Position numbers and translations under genes: made by a program | Notes under the pieces: model-generated | Told to the model about the DNA's origin: nothing | What the model saw: only the letters and a program-made list of their open reading frames with translations | The model's database searches: none | IMG/VR virus record: IMGVR_UViG_3300027770_000027 | Location: 62,001-126,000 of that record | Length of the DNA stretch: 64,000 nucleotides | Origin: a virus | Reading direction: 5' to 3' (one strand) | In this document: positions 49,100-59,691 of the stretch, one piece after another | How positions within the stretch are numbered: position 1 is the first letter of the stretch | Layout: the number at the start of each line of letters is the position of its first letter

Positions 49100-50800
49100 A
49101 TGGCCACTAAGAGTTTTTTAAATTTTACCACAAAAGGAGACATAGGAGTTCCTATAAAATCTTTAGATTATATAGTAGGATACCGACCTGCTTCATCGGG
49201 TGATGTAAACACTCCATATGAAATACAGTTTACTATTAAAAATTTAGTAACTTCTTTAGATGCTTACTTAGAAAATAAATCTATTAACGGCAATAAAATA
49301 TATTTTACTCCGTTTGGATTAGATATTCTTAGACTTGATGTTGTTGAAAAATTAAATGATGTGAGGGCAACTACAGACTACCTTTCTCCAGCAGCTGCTG
49401 GTATTGCTTGCAGAGGTAAACGATTGTTTGTAGCAAGAGAACTACAGGACCAAAAAATAACAACAGATGTAACTATTATAGTACCATCTACCGGTGCCAG
49501 TAATTTGGCTGAAGCTTTGTATAATATTGCTGGATGGCACATTGAAGCTGGCAACTCTGTAACTATAAGATTAACTCAAGACCAAGACATATCTAGTGCC
49601 TATAATTTAAACCATCCTCAAGGTTCTCAAATAAGAATAATAGGGGATAAAAATGGTGCGGGGGGAATGGTTAACATATCAACCAGTAATGCAGGAATAA
49701 CCTATAACGCATTTGAATGCACAAACGGTAACAAATGGGGTTTAATTGATAATGTTAATATTACTGGGTTTTCTGGTCAATACAGTGATGGCTGGTCTGT
49801 TAATAGATATGCCGCGATATATGCGTCTTACGGTTCTTATATAAATTTGGGATCAAATGTTCAAATTAGCTACTGGTATTATGGACTTAATGCTAGTTAT
49901 GGTTCAGTTATCAATGCTCCCAATGTGATTGTATCTTATTGTGGAGAAGCTGGTATATATGCCACTTGTGGTTCTCAAATTACTTCTACAAGAGCTTCTG
50001 TTAGTAGCTGTAGAATTTATGGATCAGATGTTGGTTACGGATATAAAGCAGAATACAATTCTCAAATAAATTGCAATTTATCTAAAGCAGAAAGTAATAA
50101 AGTTGCTGGGTATGCAGCATTTTCAAATTCACAAATTAAAGCAAATGGAGGGTATGCACGAGCTAATGGATATCTTACAGGAGATCCTTCCACCAACTCT
50201 GCGGGATTTATGGCTCGAGAAGGGGGTGAAATAGAATGTTATAATTATGTTAGTGGAAATACCACCACCAATACCAATTCAGACGGAAACAATGGTTTTG
50301 GATATGATATGTCTAGTGGGGGATATATTGCGGGGTCTCTTAATGCTTCTGGAAATCGAACCAGGGCTACAAATTTTAAAGTAACTGCTTCTTGGGCGGG
50401 TTCCTATCCAAATGATTACGCAAATGTTTCTGCAAGTGCTGGAAAATTAGTGGTTAGTACTAGTGACTCTAGTCCTGTTATCTTTAATACAAGCAATACT
50501 AGAACACAGGCAATTATTCAAGACAATGGGTATAATACTACTACCTATATTACAATGGCAGGTGGTGATTCTAGCACACATGTACCAACCATTTCTTCTG
50601 GTGGAGCTGGCACCAATATAAATTTAAACCTCAGATCTAAAGGATTTTCTTCTTTTGTTACATTAGGATCTGCTGTTCAATTTGGAGCATATTCAACAAC
50701 TAATTTAGCATTGTCAACTTTTCCCACTGGATATATTACTATAAGAGATAGTGTTAACAACTATGAATATAGATTACTTGCAGTGAGGGGTACAGTGTAA
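49100..50800 (+). CDS. tail fibre/spike protein, right-handed beta-helix
   Basis: 566 residues. N-terminal virion-attachment-like segment with SLDYIVGYRPASSGDVNTPY; from about residue 200 to 430 a series of N-I-T/S-x-x-G/C-x-I repeats of 20-25 residues (NVQISYWYYGLNASYGSVIN, VIVSYCGEAGIYATCGSQIT) typical of parallel beta-helix spikes; then a C-terminal head (FKVTASWAGSYPNDYANVSA, TRTQAIIQDNGYNTTTYITM) likely for trimer closure. Some such spikes cleave polysaccharide; catalytic residues are not evident. Late motif upstream. Confidence 0.8.
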   Translation: MATKSFLNFTTKGDIGVPIKSLDYIVGYRPASSGDVNTPYEIQFTIKNLVTSLDAYLENKSINGNKIYFTPFGLDILRLDVVEKLNDVRATTDYLSPAAAGIACRGKRLFVARELQDQKITTDVTIIVPSTGASNLAEALYNIAGWHIEAGNSVTIRLTQDQDISSAYNLNHPQGSQIRIIGDKNGAGGMVNISTSNAGITYNAFECTNGNKWGLIDNVNITGFSGQYSDGWSVNRYAAIYASYGSYINLGSNVQISYWYYGLNASYGSVINAPNVIVSYCGEAGIYATCGSQITSTRASVSSCRIYGSDVGYGYKAEYNSQINCNLSKAESNKVAGYAAFSNSQIKANGGYARANGYLTGDPSTNSAGFMAREGGEIECYNYVSGNTTTNTNSDGNNGFGYDMSSGGYIAGSLNASGNRTRATNFKVTASWAGSYPNDYANVSASAGKLVVSTSDSSPVIFNTSNTRTQAIIQDNGYNTTTYITMAGGDSSTHVPTISSGGAGTNINLNLRSKGFSSFVTLGSAVQFGAYSTTNLALSTFPTGYITIRDSVNNYEYRLLAVRGTV

Positions 50801-50811
50801 TATTTCTTTTT

Positions 50812-53800
50812 ATGTCTGTATCTTATAATACAAACTCACCATATTCTTATCTTGAATGGACAATGCGACAGAATTCTCTTGTTAAGGGATTTTCTGAAAC
50901 TGAATATTTAATATATTTAAAAAATTGGTATAAAGAAAAAAATATTACCTTACCAAAAACCTCTTTAGTAAAGGCAGAATATATACAAATGTTAAAGGAT
51001 CTTAATTACTTGTTTGGTCAAGTAGAATCTGATCCATTTATAAGTGATATAGATTATGATAATGATGAAGATCTTATATTAGCAATTCCCTTTTTTGCAA
51101 AAAAACTTAAAGACATCTCTAGAGTTCTTAACAATAAAAGAGATTCTATTAAAAAGGCAAAATCTAAATACAATTTAATAGGGTCTAATAAAGGTCTTCA
51201 AACTTTATTATATGAATATGTATTAAAAACTTTCACAAAAAAGGACGGCTATATTACACAAGTTCCGGCTCTTACTATTCAAAGTATTTTTCCAGAATTA
51301 TCTTCTATTAAAGATACTTTCTATTTAGAAATTGAAGAATTACATGACCCATCAAATTATCACGATTCTGATAATACCGTCAAAGTTTCTGAATATTTAG
51401 ACCCTTCTCAATTAACCGATTTATTTCCATTAATTGATCCAGAAAATCCAATATCAGAACAAGAAATTCTCAACATATTGTCTAGTAGATTTTTTCCAAA
51501 AGCTGCTAATTCTCCGTTATCTCAAGTTTTTAAAGATTATATTACGTTATCCACCCAATTTCCAGCACTGTCTGATGAAGCTGGTATGAAATTTAGTAAT
51601 CAAATAGCTATAAATCAAAAATATCTAGGAGAAACTGTATATGGATTGTCTGCCGTAAAAATAGAAGATATTCGTCAACCAGATTATTTGTTAGATTTAC
51701 ACTTTACTACTGGTAGTAATTGGTTTTTATGGCCTAGTGGTTATCAGGCGTTAAATGACAATGTATATAATAATGCATATTCTCCTATTTTGTTAATAGA
51801 TTCTAATCTAGAATATTCCGGTGCAACTGCCGGTACACATTACACAACATCTGATATTATTTTTACAGACAAAAACGGAATAGTAGAAGGAGCGTGGCTG
51901 CAAGGAGATTATACCATACCAGTGAAGGGTAATACTCTCATAACATTAAAATCTGGAGAAACTATGGAATTCTTATTTCCATTTGTAGGTTTTGACGTTT
52001 CTTCTCAAGGACTTGCTTTCGGCACTCATACATTAACAGAAAGAGATGTAAAGTTTTTTAGAAATTTAAGCACTCCACAGCAGGAAGAATTACTAAAAGC
52101 CTATTATACATATTTTACACCCAAATCTGCATCCGATCCCATATATTTAAATCAATCTACTTTGGTTCTCGATGGGGCGTATGCTGGTAAATTTCATGAT
52201 GAAGCTGATTCTATAACCAGAAGAACCCATGAACATTTATTATTTGATGTAAGACCAGATTCAAAATGGGGTGACACGGAACAAGCCTTTCTATTCAAAT
52301 TTGATCGCACAGATCTTCCCATCTCTCCAGGAGACACCAACATTTTATGGCCCGTCACAACCTTCGGAGCTGGAGATAATATACCAGTTTCTTTAAATAC
52401 AAAAACTAGTTTACCGGTACGTTTATCAAATCTCAAATCTTGTTATAGTTTTGATGGAGCAATTGCTGGTTTAAATTTTGCTACAGCAGATGTTATATAC
52501 AAAACATCCATAAGAGGACAGAAAAGTTCTGCCATAGAAGCTGCTTGGTTGGGTGCGGAATTATTGGATAATTTGAATCAAGGAGATTTAAACGTCTATG
52601 GAGATACTGTTGCTATACAATGTCCCCATTACGTAGAAGGTCCTATACAAGATTCTTTAAGTTTCTTGTGTGGTCCAGGAGAACGTGTATCATTTATATG
52701 GTGCGGTCCGGATACATTTGCTGACAATGTTTTTAAATACGTAGAACACACGGATGGTTGCGAATACGGCAAGACTTATCCTCATGATTATTATAACGAT
52801 CAAGATTATATCAATCCAACTCCTTTAAATGATCAAAGTTATTGGACAAAGTGTACGTGTAAAGCCGTAAAATATTCTCCCATTGGACACGCTGGAAATA
52901 TTGTGTCGGATTACAACGGGATTACAGATTATTTGTATGCAGATCCTTATGGCCTGGGTAATAAATTTACATTTAATAATTGGACAGATACTAGAAATTT
53001 TACAGTTAAAAATAGTCCACAATTTAGTTTTTTCCAATTAGATACAGTTAGAATAGGAGACCAAGAAGTAGGATATGGTCATGGGAGATGGAAGTCTTCA
53101 AATAGTACCCTGACTTCATTAGGAGATCGTATGGTATTGAAAACTGGAAAAAGATATACCTATTACAGAACCAATTTACGTAGAAATGAAACAAGCGGCA
53201 CCTATGATGGTACCACTCTCCAAGTTCCATCGCCTGGATTGGTTGTTAAACATATTTACAACACCTTAGACGGCGCTATGTGTGATGACGGTACCAATTA
53301 TGATATTATTATTTTAATGGATATAAGCCGGTCAATGACTTATGACTTTGATCAAATTAGAAACTCTGTTGCAACTATATGCGAGAAGGCTATTAAAGGT
53401 AAAACCAAGAAAACTCAAATAGGAGTGGTTACCTTTGGCACCAAGGCCTCTTACATTAATTATTTAACAACTGGAGCGTATGAACTAGCAATAGAAGTGC
53501 AGTCTATCCAACAACCAGTCACCTATGATAGTTATCAAACAGATATATATGCTGGATTAGTGATTGCCGATTCTATTCTCTCTTCTTCTATATACACCGG
53601 TTCCAAGTCTTTATTAGATCTAAGAACTTTGTGTTCTAATTTAAACGTAACAATACAAAATGAATCTAAGATTGTTAAAGATATTAATACACCTCGTATT
53701 AATGCTTTAAAGAAAATAGTGGTAATAAGTGATGGAGTCCATAACCTAGATATAGACAAAACCATACCATATGCCCAAACTTTAAAAAACAAAGGTATAG

Positions 53801-56016
53801 AAATTTCTACAATTGATATAGGACCTCTCAGTAAGACTAATGGAGTAATGGCAGAACTGGCTAGTACTCCGTCTCATTATTTTGACCTACAACAATTTTT
53901 AACGTCTGGGGATGGTGATTATGATACTTTTGTGTCTTATGTTTCTCGTAGGCTTAATGGATGTTTACCATACCAACCAGTATGGAGGAAGGCTATTAAA
54001 AACAATTTAGGACAATGGGAGGGTATAAATGAAATTTCTGACATGGCAGTGGGTCCTAGTGATCTTTTAATATACAGCCATCAAAAGGGAATTGTTTATA
54101 ACGATACCTTTGCAAATACTACATTCACCCAAACGGGTATATCTTTTACAATCAATGTAAAATTAGATGGCTGGGATTATGAAACTAATACTTTTTCAGA
54201 TCAGTTCATAGGTCCAGAATACGGGGCTAAACCTTTTTGGGGTAATGTTCCAGTTGCTCCTGTGAGTGTTGGAGGTGTTATAAAATTTGTAGATGATTAT
54301 GTTCCAGTTCATCAACCAGATATTTCTAAGATGGTGTTGAAGCATGTAGATTTTATACAGTATAATAGATTAGGAAAAGAGGATATGGTATGGAACCAGC
54401 CATTATCCTTTATGGTCTCTCTTAGCGGTCACGGATGGAGCAAGATAAATTTACATAAAACATATTCAAATTTAGCAGATTTTCTAAAATCTGGTAAGAT
54501 GGATATAATGATAGACGGTTCTACAGAACCGAGTGACATGTTGTTGGAGGGGTATTCTCAATATAAACCAGCTCGTTATCATTACATATCTCAGTCAGAT
54601 TTTCATTACACAGAAAATTTATATCTAAGAAACAAATGTTATAATTCATTTATGGTGTTAATGACTTCTACATTGTTGGCACCAGTGGAACCATATGCTA
54701 ATTTAAATAATAGGTTTGCTCCTACAGTTGCAACTGTTTCATTTCCTTCAATGGCTGTGACAGAAAAACAGACAGGTGGTTATTTATTACCAGAAAATCT
54801 AGGAGTCTCTACATATAGAGGAAGGGGTTATCACTATGAATTAGATACAAATTCTCTTTCTGCTATAGATTCTTTAAATCAGGAAAGGATATTTATAGAT
54901 CCTCAGAAGTACGGTATCAGATCCCGTGGTTTAACACATAAAGACAACCTGTCTCCTCATGTTCTGGCATCTATTGACAGCAAATGGGTCATGGAACCCT
55001 TTGGCACAGGAGATAAGGCCGGTGTTATGATTAATTCAAGAATTAATCAAAAATTTACACCATATCAAAGTTCTTATGAAACTCTAAATTGTAACTATGA
55101 TGGAGTATCAAGACAAGATGATGATTTTACTTTTTGGAAATTTGAAGGCAATAATATTAAATGGAATAATCCAAAAGATATAACAAATTTTAGAAAAGAA
55201 TATGCAGATGGTATTTATCAGGAAAGAATTGCTGGATTATTGACCAATAAGGGATCTATGGTTCAATGGAAAAAAGATATATTGGGTAATGATTATGCAT
55301 TATTTAAGCATATACCAGCAACTCCAGATGACATAGTTAGGACATTAAGATTGCCTCCAGAAATAACATATCAAAGTTCTGATAAAAGGATATATGTGAA
55401 TTCTTTCAATACCTTAAATGTAAGTGTATCTGGTACTGCTCCGTTTTCTTATCAATGGTATAAAGACAATAAATTAATTCGCTCGAAGGCCAGGGATGTG
55501 TATACCATTTACAGAGCAACTTTTGCAGATACTGGTACTTATAGATGTGTGGTTTCTAATGTAGTTGGAAAGGTTGCTAGCAAAGAAATATATGTAACAA
55601 TTACACCACCGCCAGAATTTAAATGGTTACTGCAACCAGTTTCTTATACAAAAGATCTAGAGGGATATGCAGTATTAAAAGCCGTTGCTGGCGGTACCGA
55701 AACTGGAGATATCACATATGAGTGGAAAAAATATGATACCTCAGAACATGCAGATCCTTTAGGCCAACCAACTAGCTTGTCTGGTACTAACAGTATTTAT
55801 TATGAAAAATATAATTTAGATCCAGAAGATCTTGGAGACTTTGTTTGTGTTGCTAGTTGTCAACTAGGTTCTTTGACTAGTAATAAAGTATCCCTACTGA
55901 CTGACGGGTATGTGTTATCACAAACATACCATGAATTCCTTAGAGGAGATGAAACTCCTACACTTGCAAATCCGGATCCAAAAATATGGATCAAATATAA
56001 TCCAGAAATTGTTTAA
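50812..56016 (+). CDS. giant virion protein with VWA and Ig-like domains
   Basis: 1734 residues. N-terminal 0-800 mostly strand-rich with repeated LDLHFTTGSNWFLWPSGYQA-like and GGAIAGLNF..-type units (two related domains around residues 300 and 540). About 600-760 is Cys-rich (DGCEYGKTYPHDYY, TKCTCKAV). About 825-1040 is a VWA domain with the MIDAS motif DISRS and a later SDGVHNLD. About 1515-1600 and 1605-1690 are two Ig-like domains (YQWYKDNKLIRSK.., DTGTYRCVVSN; YEWKKYDT.., GDFVCVASC). A tail-tip or fibre role in adhesion is the likely use. Convergent with 56013-56501. Confidence 0.8.
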   Translation: MSVSYNTNSPYSYLEWTMRQNSLVKGFSETEYLIYLKNWYKEKNITLPKTSLVKAEYIQMLKDLNYLFGQVESDPFISDIDYDNDEDLILAIPFFAKKLKDISRVLNNKRDSIKKAKSKYNLIGSNKGLQTLLYEYVLKTFTKKDGYITQVPALTIQSIFPELSSIKDTFYLEIEELHDPSNYHDSDNTVKVSEYLDPSQLTDLFPLIDPENPISEQEILNILSSRFFPKAANSPLSQVFKDYITLSTQFPALSDEAGMKFSNQIAINQKYLGETVYGLSAVKIEDIRQPDYLLDLHFTTGSNWFLWPSGYQALNDNVYNNAYSPILLIDSNLEYSGATAGTHYTTSDIIFTDKNGIVEGAWLQGDYTIPVKGNTLITLKSGETMEFLFPFVGFDVSSQGLAFGTHTLTERDVKFFRNLSTPQQEELLKAYYTYFTPKSASDPIYLNQSTLVLDGAYAGKFHDEADSITRRTHEHLLFDVRPDSKWGDTEQAFLFKFDRTDLPISPGDTNILWPVTTFGAGDNIPVSLNTKTSLPVRLSNLKSCYSFDGAIAGLNFATADVIYKTSIRGQKSSAIEAAWLGAELLDNLNQGDLNVYGDTVAIQCPHYVEGPIQDSLSFLCGPGERVSFIWCGPDTFADNVFKYVEHTDGCEYGKTYPHDYYNDQDYINPTPLNDQSYWTKCTCKAVKYSPIGHAGNIVSDYNGITDYLYADPYGLGNKFTFNNWTDTRNFTVKNSPQFSFFQLDTVRIGDQEVGYGHGRWKSSNSTLTSLGDRMVLKTGKRYTYYRTNLRRNETSGTYDGTTLQVPSPGLVVKHIYNTLDGAMCDDGTNYDIIILMDISRSMTYDFDQIRNSVATICEKAIKGKTKKTQIGVVTFGTKASYINYLTTGAYELAIEVQSIQQPVTYDSYQTDIYAGLVIADSILSSSIYTGSKSLLDLRTLCSNLNVTIQNESKIVKDINTPRINALKKIVVISDGVHNLDIDKTIPYAQTLKNKGIEISTIDIGPLSKTNGVMAELASTPSHYFDLQQFLTSGDGDYDTFVSYVSRRLNGCLPYQPVWRKAIKNNLGQWEGINEISDMAVGPSDLLIYSHQKGIVYNDTFANTTFTQTGISFTINVKLDGWDYETNTFSDQFIGPEYGAKPFWGNVPVAPVSVGGVIKFVDDYVPVHQPDISKMVLKHVDFIQYNRLGKEDMVWNQPLSFMVSLSGHGWSKINLHKTYSNLADFLKSGKMDIMIDGSTEPSDMLLEGYSQYKPARYHYISQSDFHYTENLYLRNKCYNSFMVLMTSTLLAPVEPYANLNNRFAPTVATVSFPSMAVTEKQTGGYLLPENLGVSTYRGRGYHYELDTNSLSAIDSLNQERIFIDPQKYGIRSRGLTHKDNLSPHVLASIDSKWVMEPFGTGDKAGVMINSRINQKFTPYQSSYETLNCNYDGVSRQDDDFTFWKFEGNNIKWNNPKDITNFRKEYADGIYQERIAGLLTNKGSMVQWKKDILGNDYALFKHIPATPDDIVRTLRLPPEITYQSSDKRIYVNSFNTLNVSVSGTAPFSYQWYKDNKLIRSKARDVYTIYRATFADTGTYRCVVSNVVGKVASKEIYVTITPPPEFKWLLQPVSYTKDLEGYAVLKAVAGGTETGDITYEWKKYDTSEHADPLGQPTSLSGTNSIYYEKYNLDPEDLGDFVCVASCQLGSLTSNKVSLLTDGYVLSQTYHEFLRGDETPTLANPDPKIWIKYNPEIV

Positions 56017-56501
56017 TATTGATCTACCGTCTTAGGAACTTGAATCATTGATAGCAAGTAATTTGTTTTGTTTATACGAGATAAAATATCTTCTTTAGTG
56101 TTATTAAGTCCTGAAATCACAGATTTAATATAAACATCCAATTCTCTTGAATTTATTATTGCTACTATTTTTATGGCAGTTTCATTATATAAATCTAGAA
56201 GAGCTGCAGTGTCTGAAGGATACTGTTCTGTATCTTCTAAGTTAAAAATCTCTGGATGAAATCCGGGAAATAAAATTTTCTGAGATTTAGAAGTACCTAT
56301 AATTTCTTCTTGAAGTTTGTCGAATAAATCATCCAGGTCTGAATACAAACTACCCAAAATTTCATGTACATTAAAATCTGTAGAATACCAATGTATCATG
56401 TGTATAATTGATAAAGATTTAGATAAAATAATACCAAAATATTTGGTAGATTCTAGAGACATTTCCTCATTTGACTGGGTGCGGATAATTTCAATTTCCA
56501 T
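56013..56501 (-). CDS. helical virion-region protein, unknown
   Basis: 162 residues, helical and acidic, first residues MEIEIIRTQSNEEMSLESTK. No family recognised. 4-nt overlap with the 1734-residue gene on the opposite strand. Confidence 0.6.
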   Translation of the reverse strand: MEIEIIRTQSNEEMSLESTKYFGIILSKSLSIIHMIHWYSTDFNVHEILGSLYSDLDDLFDKLQEEIIGTSKSQKILFPGFHPEIFNLEDTEQYPSDTAALLDLYNETAIKIVAIINSRELDVYIKSVISGLNNTKEDILSRINKTNYLLSMIQVPKTVDQY

Positions 56502-56502
56502 A

Positions 56503-56952
56503 TTAAGGTTTTGATTTATAGATTAATGTTTTGATTAAAAGATTTTCAACTTTATTTTCACTGTCACTAATAATAAAATATTTATCCATATCATGGTTTG
56601 CTGGATATGTGGGAGGATCTATGGCGTTTGGATTTCTTTTATTTTCAACCCTCACAGATAATAAGCTTCCTTTCTCAGTATCTGCAGCAACGACATAACC
56701 ACCAGCTTCTAGTTCTTCGACCAAAGAATCCATCATTTCTTTATTGGTCTTGAAAAACAAACGCCAAAAACGAAACGGAAATAATATATTCAAGGCCTTT
56801 GATCTCTTGTCACAAGCGCCACAAGGTTTGTCTTTACCGGTAATTAATTTAGTTAGCCATCCGAGTGCCTTGGAATGAAGAATGCAAGCAATGATATCAC
56901 CCAAGCCAGCAGCGTATTTAAATTTTAAATTAGGATCTTTGAGGTTCTCCAT
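56503..56952 (-). CDS. phage protein with CxxC motif (GLGDIIACxL family)
   Basis: 149 residues from MENLKDPNLKFKYAAGLGDI. KYAAGLGDIIACILHSKALG, PCGACDKRSKALN and FRFWRLFFK follow a pattern found in uncharacterised phage proteins. Start chosen to limit overlap with 56930-57346 (a longer start is 56991). Confidence 0.65.
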   Translation of the reverse strand: MENLKDPNLKFKYAAGLGDIIACILHSKALGWLTKLITGKDKPCGACDKRSKALNILFPFRFWRLFFKTNKEMMDSLVEELEAGGYVVAADTEKGSLLSVRVENKRNPNAIDPPTYPANHDMDKYFIISDSENKVENLLIKTLIYKSKP

Positions 56953-57346
56953 AAGATTTTCTATATTTAATTCTTTTATCTCTTTTTTCAATGGCTGGTA
57001 AAATATATTCCGCCATATCCATAAAATGGGGGTCTTGTATTGTGGTGGGTTGGTGTTTAGATATTTGATATATCTGTTTTATAAGATAGGTTAATTGAAT
57101 TCCTAAAGGATATCGACGAGCCATTTCTTCAAATACTAATTTTTCTTCTGTATCTTCGCCTTCTGTCACTTTGTGAATATCCAGTACATTTTCCACCATT
57201 CTTCCGGAATCATAGTCTCCAACCCATTTCCAACGTAACAGGTCTCTTTGGTTTTCTGGAATTTCTCTAGTAAAGATTGTAGGATTTGGTTGTATGTCTG
57301 GGCTATAACCTATGAACTCTTTTGAGCTATTAAAAATAACAAACAT
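56930..57346 (-). CDS. soluble protein, unknown
   Basis: 138 residues from MFVIFNSSKEFIGYSPDIQP. Strand-rich start, helical C-terminus. 3' end overlaps the start of 56503-56952. Confidence 0.6.
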   Translation of the reverse strand: MFVIFNSSKEFIGYSPDIQPNPTIFTREIPENQRDLLRWKWVGDYDSGRMVENVLDIHKVTEGEDTEEKLVFEEMARRYPLGIQLTYLIKQIYQISKHQPTTIQDPHFMDMAEYILPAIEKRDKRIKYRKSYGEPQRS

Positions 57347-57354
57347 GTTTTATT

Positions 57355-58782
57355 TTACAACAAATCACCTTTGGTTTCACCGGGAACTGCCCAATAAACA
57401 TTGGGATTTCCTAACAAATAATATCCGGCAGCTCCTCCAAGAGCAGAATTGCTGTCTAAGGCTCTTTCTCCAATATTTCCACCATCTGTACCTTTAGCCA
57501 AATCAGAAGCAAGAGAAGTACTAGCATCTGCATTTTGAATACGAGCATTAACATCACATAGTCCGGGTCCACCACTTCCACCAGAAGTATCTGCTCCAGG
57601 TGTAGAATCAGTTATTATGAGATTTTTGCTTTTAAATATAGCATTAACACCCCGACGACCGCCCTTTCCTCCAAATACCCCTGCTCCACCGCCGCCACCT
57701 CCACCGGTACTATTAGATCCTGTAACACCCCCGGTGCCTCCCGCGCCTCCGCCTCCGCCTCCATATATTCTTCCGTGATTTTCTATAATAGTAGGCACAA
57801 AAGCCGCTATAGCGGTGCCTCCACGAGACCCGTTATTACCCTTAACACTACCAGTATCAGGAGCATTTCCTCCATTTCCTCCAGTGCCACCAGCCCCGAT
57901 GATTAAACCATAATTGAAAATAATAACAGAATCTCCCGTTCTTAAATTTGCCAACGTCATTGCTGGAGAGTCTACAGACTTACTACCCACAATTGCAGAA
58001 GATGATATGTGTATTACCACGTCTGTTTTGCCGGCAACGTAATCTTTTCTGAGCACAACATCAGCTACATTATAATTGTTTACATTACTATTGATGTTAA
58101 TAGTAATTTGAGTACGATTTGTTTGAGAAGGGACTGTAGGTTCTATAATATTGATTAAAGTCCAAACTCCATCAGCATTAGCAAATTTTAAAATTCTTCC
58201 GTATTCAAAATGAACATCTTTGCGTCCAAAATATCCAGTTACGTATCGTTGCCAAAAAGAGAATTCCTTGTTAGTGTATGTTTGGGTTGCTAACCCGTCC
58301 ATGTTTAGGGAATCCCCTTCTCTATATGGAGTCACCGTTTGAGTATACAAAAACATACAAACATTAACCTTAGTACCAGTGGGAAAATTTTTGGTTGGGA
58401 AATTTTTATTTAAATAAAGAGTACTCAGAAATGTCAAATGTTCCACTGGATTAAACACGGTGGGTTGGATAAAATCTTGATTTACTTTTGTGCTTATATT
58501 TAATTCATATAAAACAGAAAATTCATGATGACCCCAGTGAGTAGACAGCAAACTAACAGTGGTACTAGCTGTATTATACCTCCCAACATTTCCGTATAAA
58601 AATACAGTGTCCATTTGTTCTGAGAAAGCACTTAATGCTAGCAGAGAGGTGTCTGTGTTAAAAAATTGAGAAGATATATTACATACTTTAGTTTCTAAAC
58701 TTAAAGCATTAAAATTGTGTTTACCAACATCATTGCCTACACAATCTTCTTCAAAGAGTTCAAATGTATATTGTCTTGTCAT
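57355..58782 (-). CDS. glycine-rich receptor-binding adhesin-like protein
   Basis: 475 residues. N-terminal about 280 residues strand-rich with HNFNALSLETKVCNISSQFF. Residues about 290-470 are polyglycine-type: IGAGGTGGNGGNAPD, NHGRIYGGGGGGAGGTGG, and GGGGGGGAGVFGGKGGRRG, the composition of the polyglycine-sandwich adhesins (gp38-type) that determine host range in T-even-like phages. First candidate in the window for host recognition. Confidence 0.7.
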   Translation of the reverse strand: MTRQYTFELFEEDCVGNDVGKHNFNALSLETKVCNISSQFFNTDTSLLALSAFSEQMDTVFLYGNVGRYNTASTTVSLLSTHWGHHEFSVLYELNISTKVNQDFIQPTVFNPVEHLTFLSTLYLNKNFPTKNFPTGTKVNVCMFLYTQTVTPYREGDSLNMDGLATQTYTNKEFSFWQRYVTGYFGRKDVHFEYGRILKFANADGVWTLINIIEPTVPSQTNRTQITININSNVNNYNVADVVLRKDYVAGKTDVVIHISSSAIVGSKSVDSPAMTLANLRTGDSVIIFNYGLIIGAGGTGGNGGNAPDTGSVKGNNGSRGGTAIAAFVPTIIENHGRIYGGGGGGAGGTGGVTGSNSTGGGGGGGAGVFGGKGGRRGVNAIFKSKNLIITDSTPGADTSGGSGGPGLCDVNARIQNADASTSLASDLAKGTDGGNIGERALDSNSALGGAAGYYLLGNPNVYWAVPGETKGDLL

Positions 58783-58787
58783 AAAGA

Positions 58788-59690
58788 TTACCGAATTACA
58801 GAATCAAAGGTCCATCTACAATTTTTTACTTTAAATCTTAAGCCGTTAATTGTGGGGTGTTCTCTGGTGTCGTTATATTTTATGTATAATGTAGCTTGTA
58901 TGGACGAAAACGCTTTATTTCCATCTGTACCATATTCTGTTATTATTTCTGGTGGAGGATTGGTTACAATTGTGTTGTAATTGGCATCTACAGTTATTAT
59001 CGATGGTTTGGCTATAGATCGTGTATAATACCCGTCATCCATTATATAAGGAGTAAACGGATATGTGTTGTAATAACACTCTGTACTAGCAGTTTGAGGA
59101 CAAGTTGTATATTGACCATCACAGGACATGTCACCATTACTACAAAAAGCTACTCCAAACAGATCTGTGCGGCAATTAGCATACGCTGTTACGTCTGCAG
59201 TTGTACAGGTGGTCCGATCTATTAAAACTTCAGTTCTATCTATAGCAGTTGATAATTGTGGATCTGAGTAAAAATTGTATATAACAGCCACTTGATTTTC
59301 AACATAAATAGGATCTCTTAAAAAGTCTGAAGTTACTGGAAAATAGTTATTAAGCCAAGTGTCTACCACATCTCTAATGTCGGCAACACCAGTACCCAAT
59401 GGAAAAATTCCGGGATAATACAAAGATAATGGGGTCAACCATTTAGCACTATTTAATTCCACAGTACTTGACATACTGATCCACTTGGCACTGTTTTGTT
59501 GAGCCAATGTATAAGATGTCCTCCATTCTTCTTGACGTTCTGTAAAAAGATCTAATAGAGGAGCCCACATTCTAACGGCACTGGATTGTACAGATGTTGT
59601 CCATTTATCTAAATCTAAATAAGATTGATTTATCGTTGCCAGAGTATCCCCTATGGCTAATGATGTGTCTATGAGATTGATATTACGCAT
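58788..59690 (-). CDS. tryptophan-repeat fibre protein
   Basis: 300 residues. Residues about 20-110 hold S-x-x-W spaced every 10-18 residues (KWTTSVQSSAVRMW, EEWRTSYTLAQQNSAKW, LNSAKWLTPLSLYYPG), then a Cys-rich domain (FCSNGDMSCDGQYTTC) and a strand-rich C-terminal domain ending KNCRWTFDSVIR. Closely related in layout to 59692-60519. Confidence 0.7.
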   Translation of the reverse strand: MRNINLIDTSLAIGDTLATINQSYLDLDKWTTSVQSSAVRMWAPLLDLFTERQEEWRTSYTLAQQNSAKWISMSSTVELNSAKWLTPLSLYYPGIFPLGTGVADIRDVVDTWLNNYFPVTSDFLRDPIYVENQVAVIYNFYSDPQLSTAIDRTEVLIDRTTCTTADVTAYANCRTDLFGVAFCSNGDMSCDGQYTTCPQTASTECYYNTYPFTPYIMDDGYYTRSIAKPSIITVDANYNTIVTNPPPEIITEYGTDGNKAFSSIQATLYIKYNDTREHPTINGLRFKVKNCRWTFDSVIR

Positions 59691-59691
59691 T

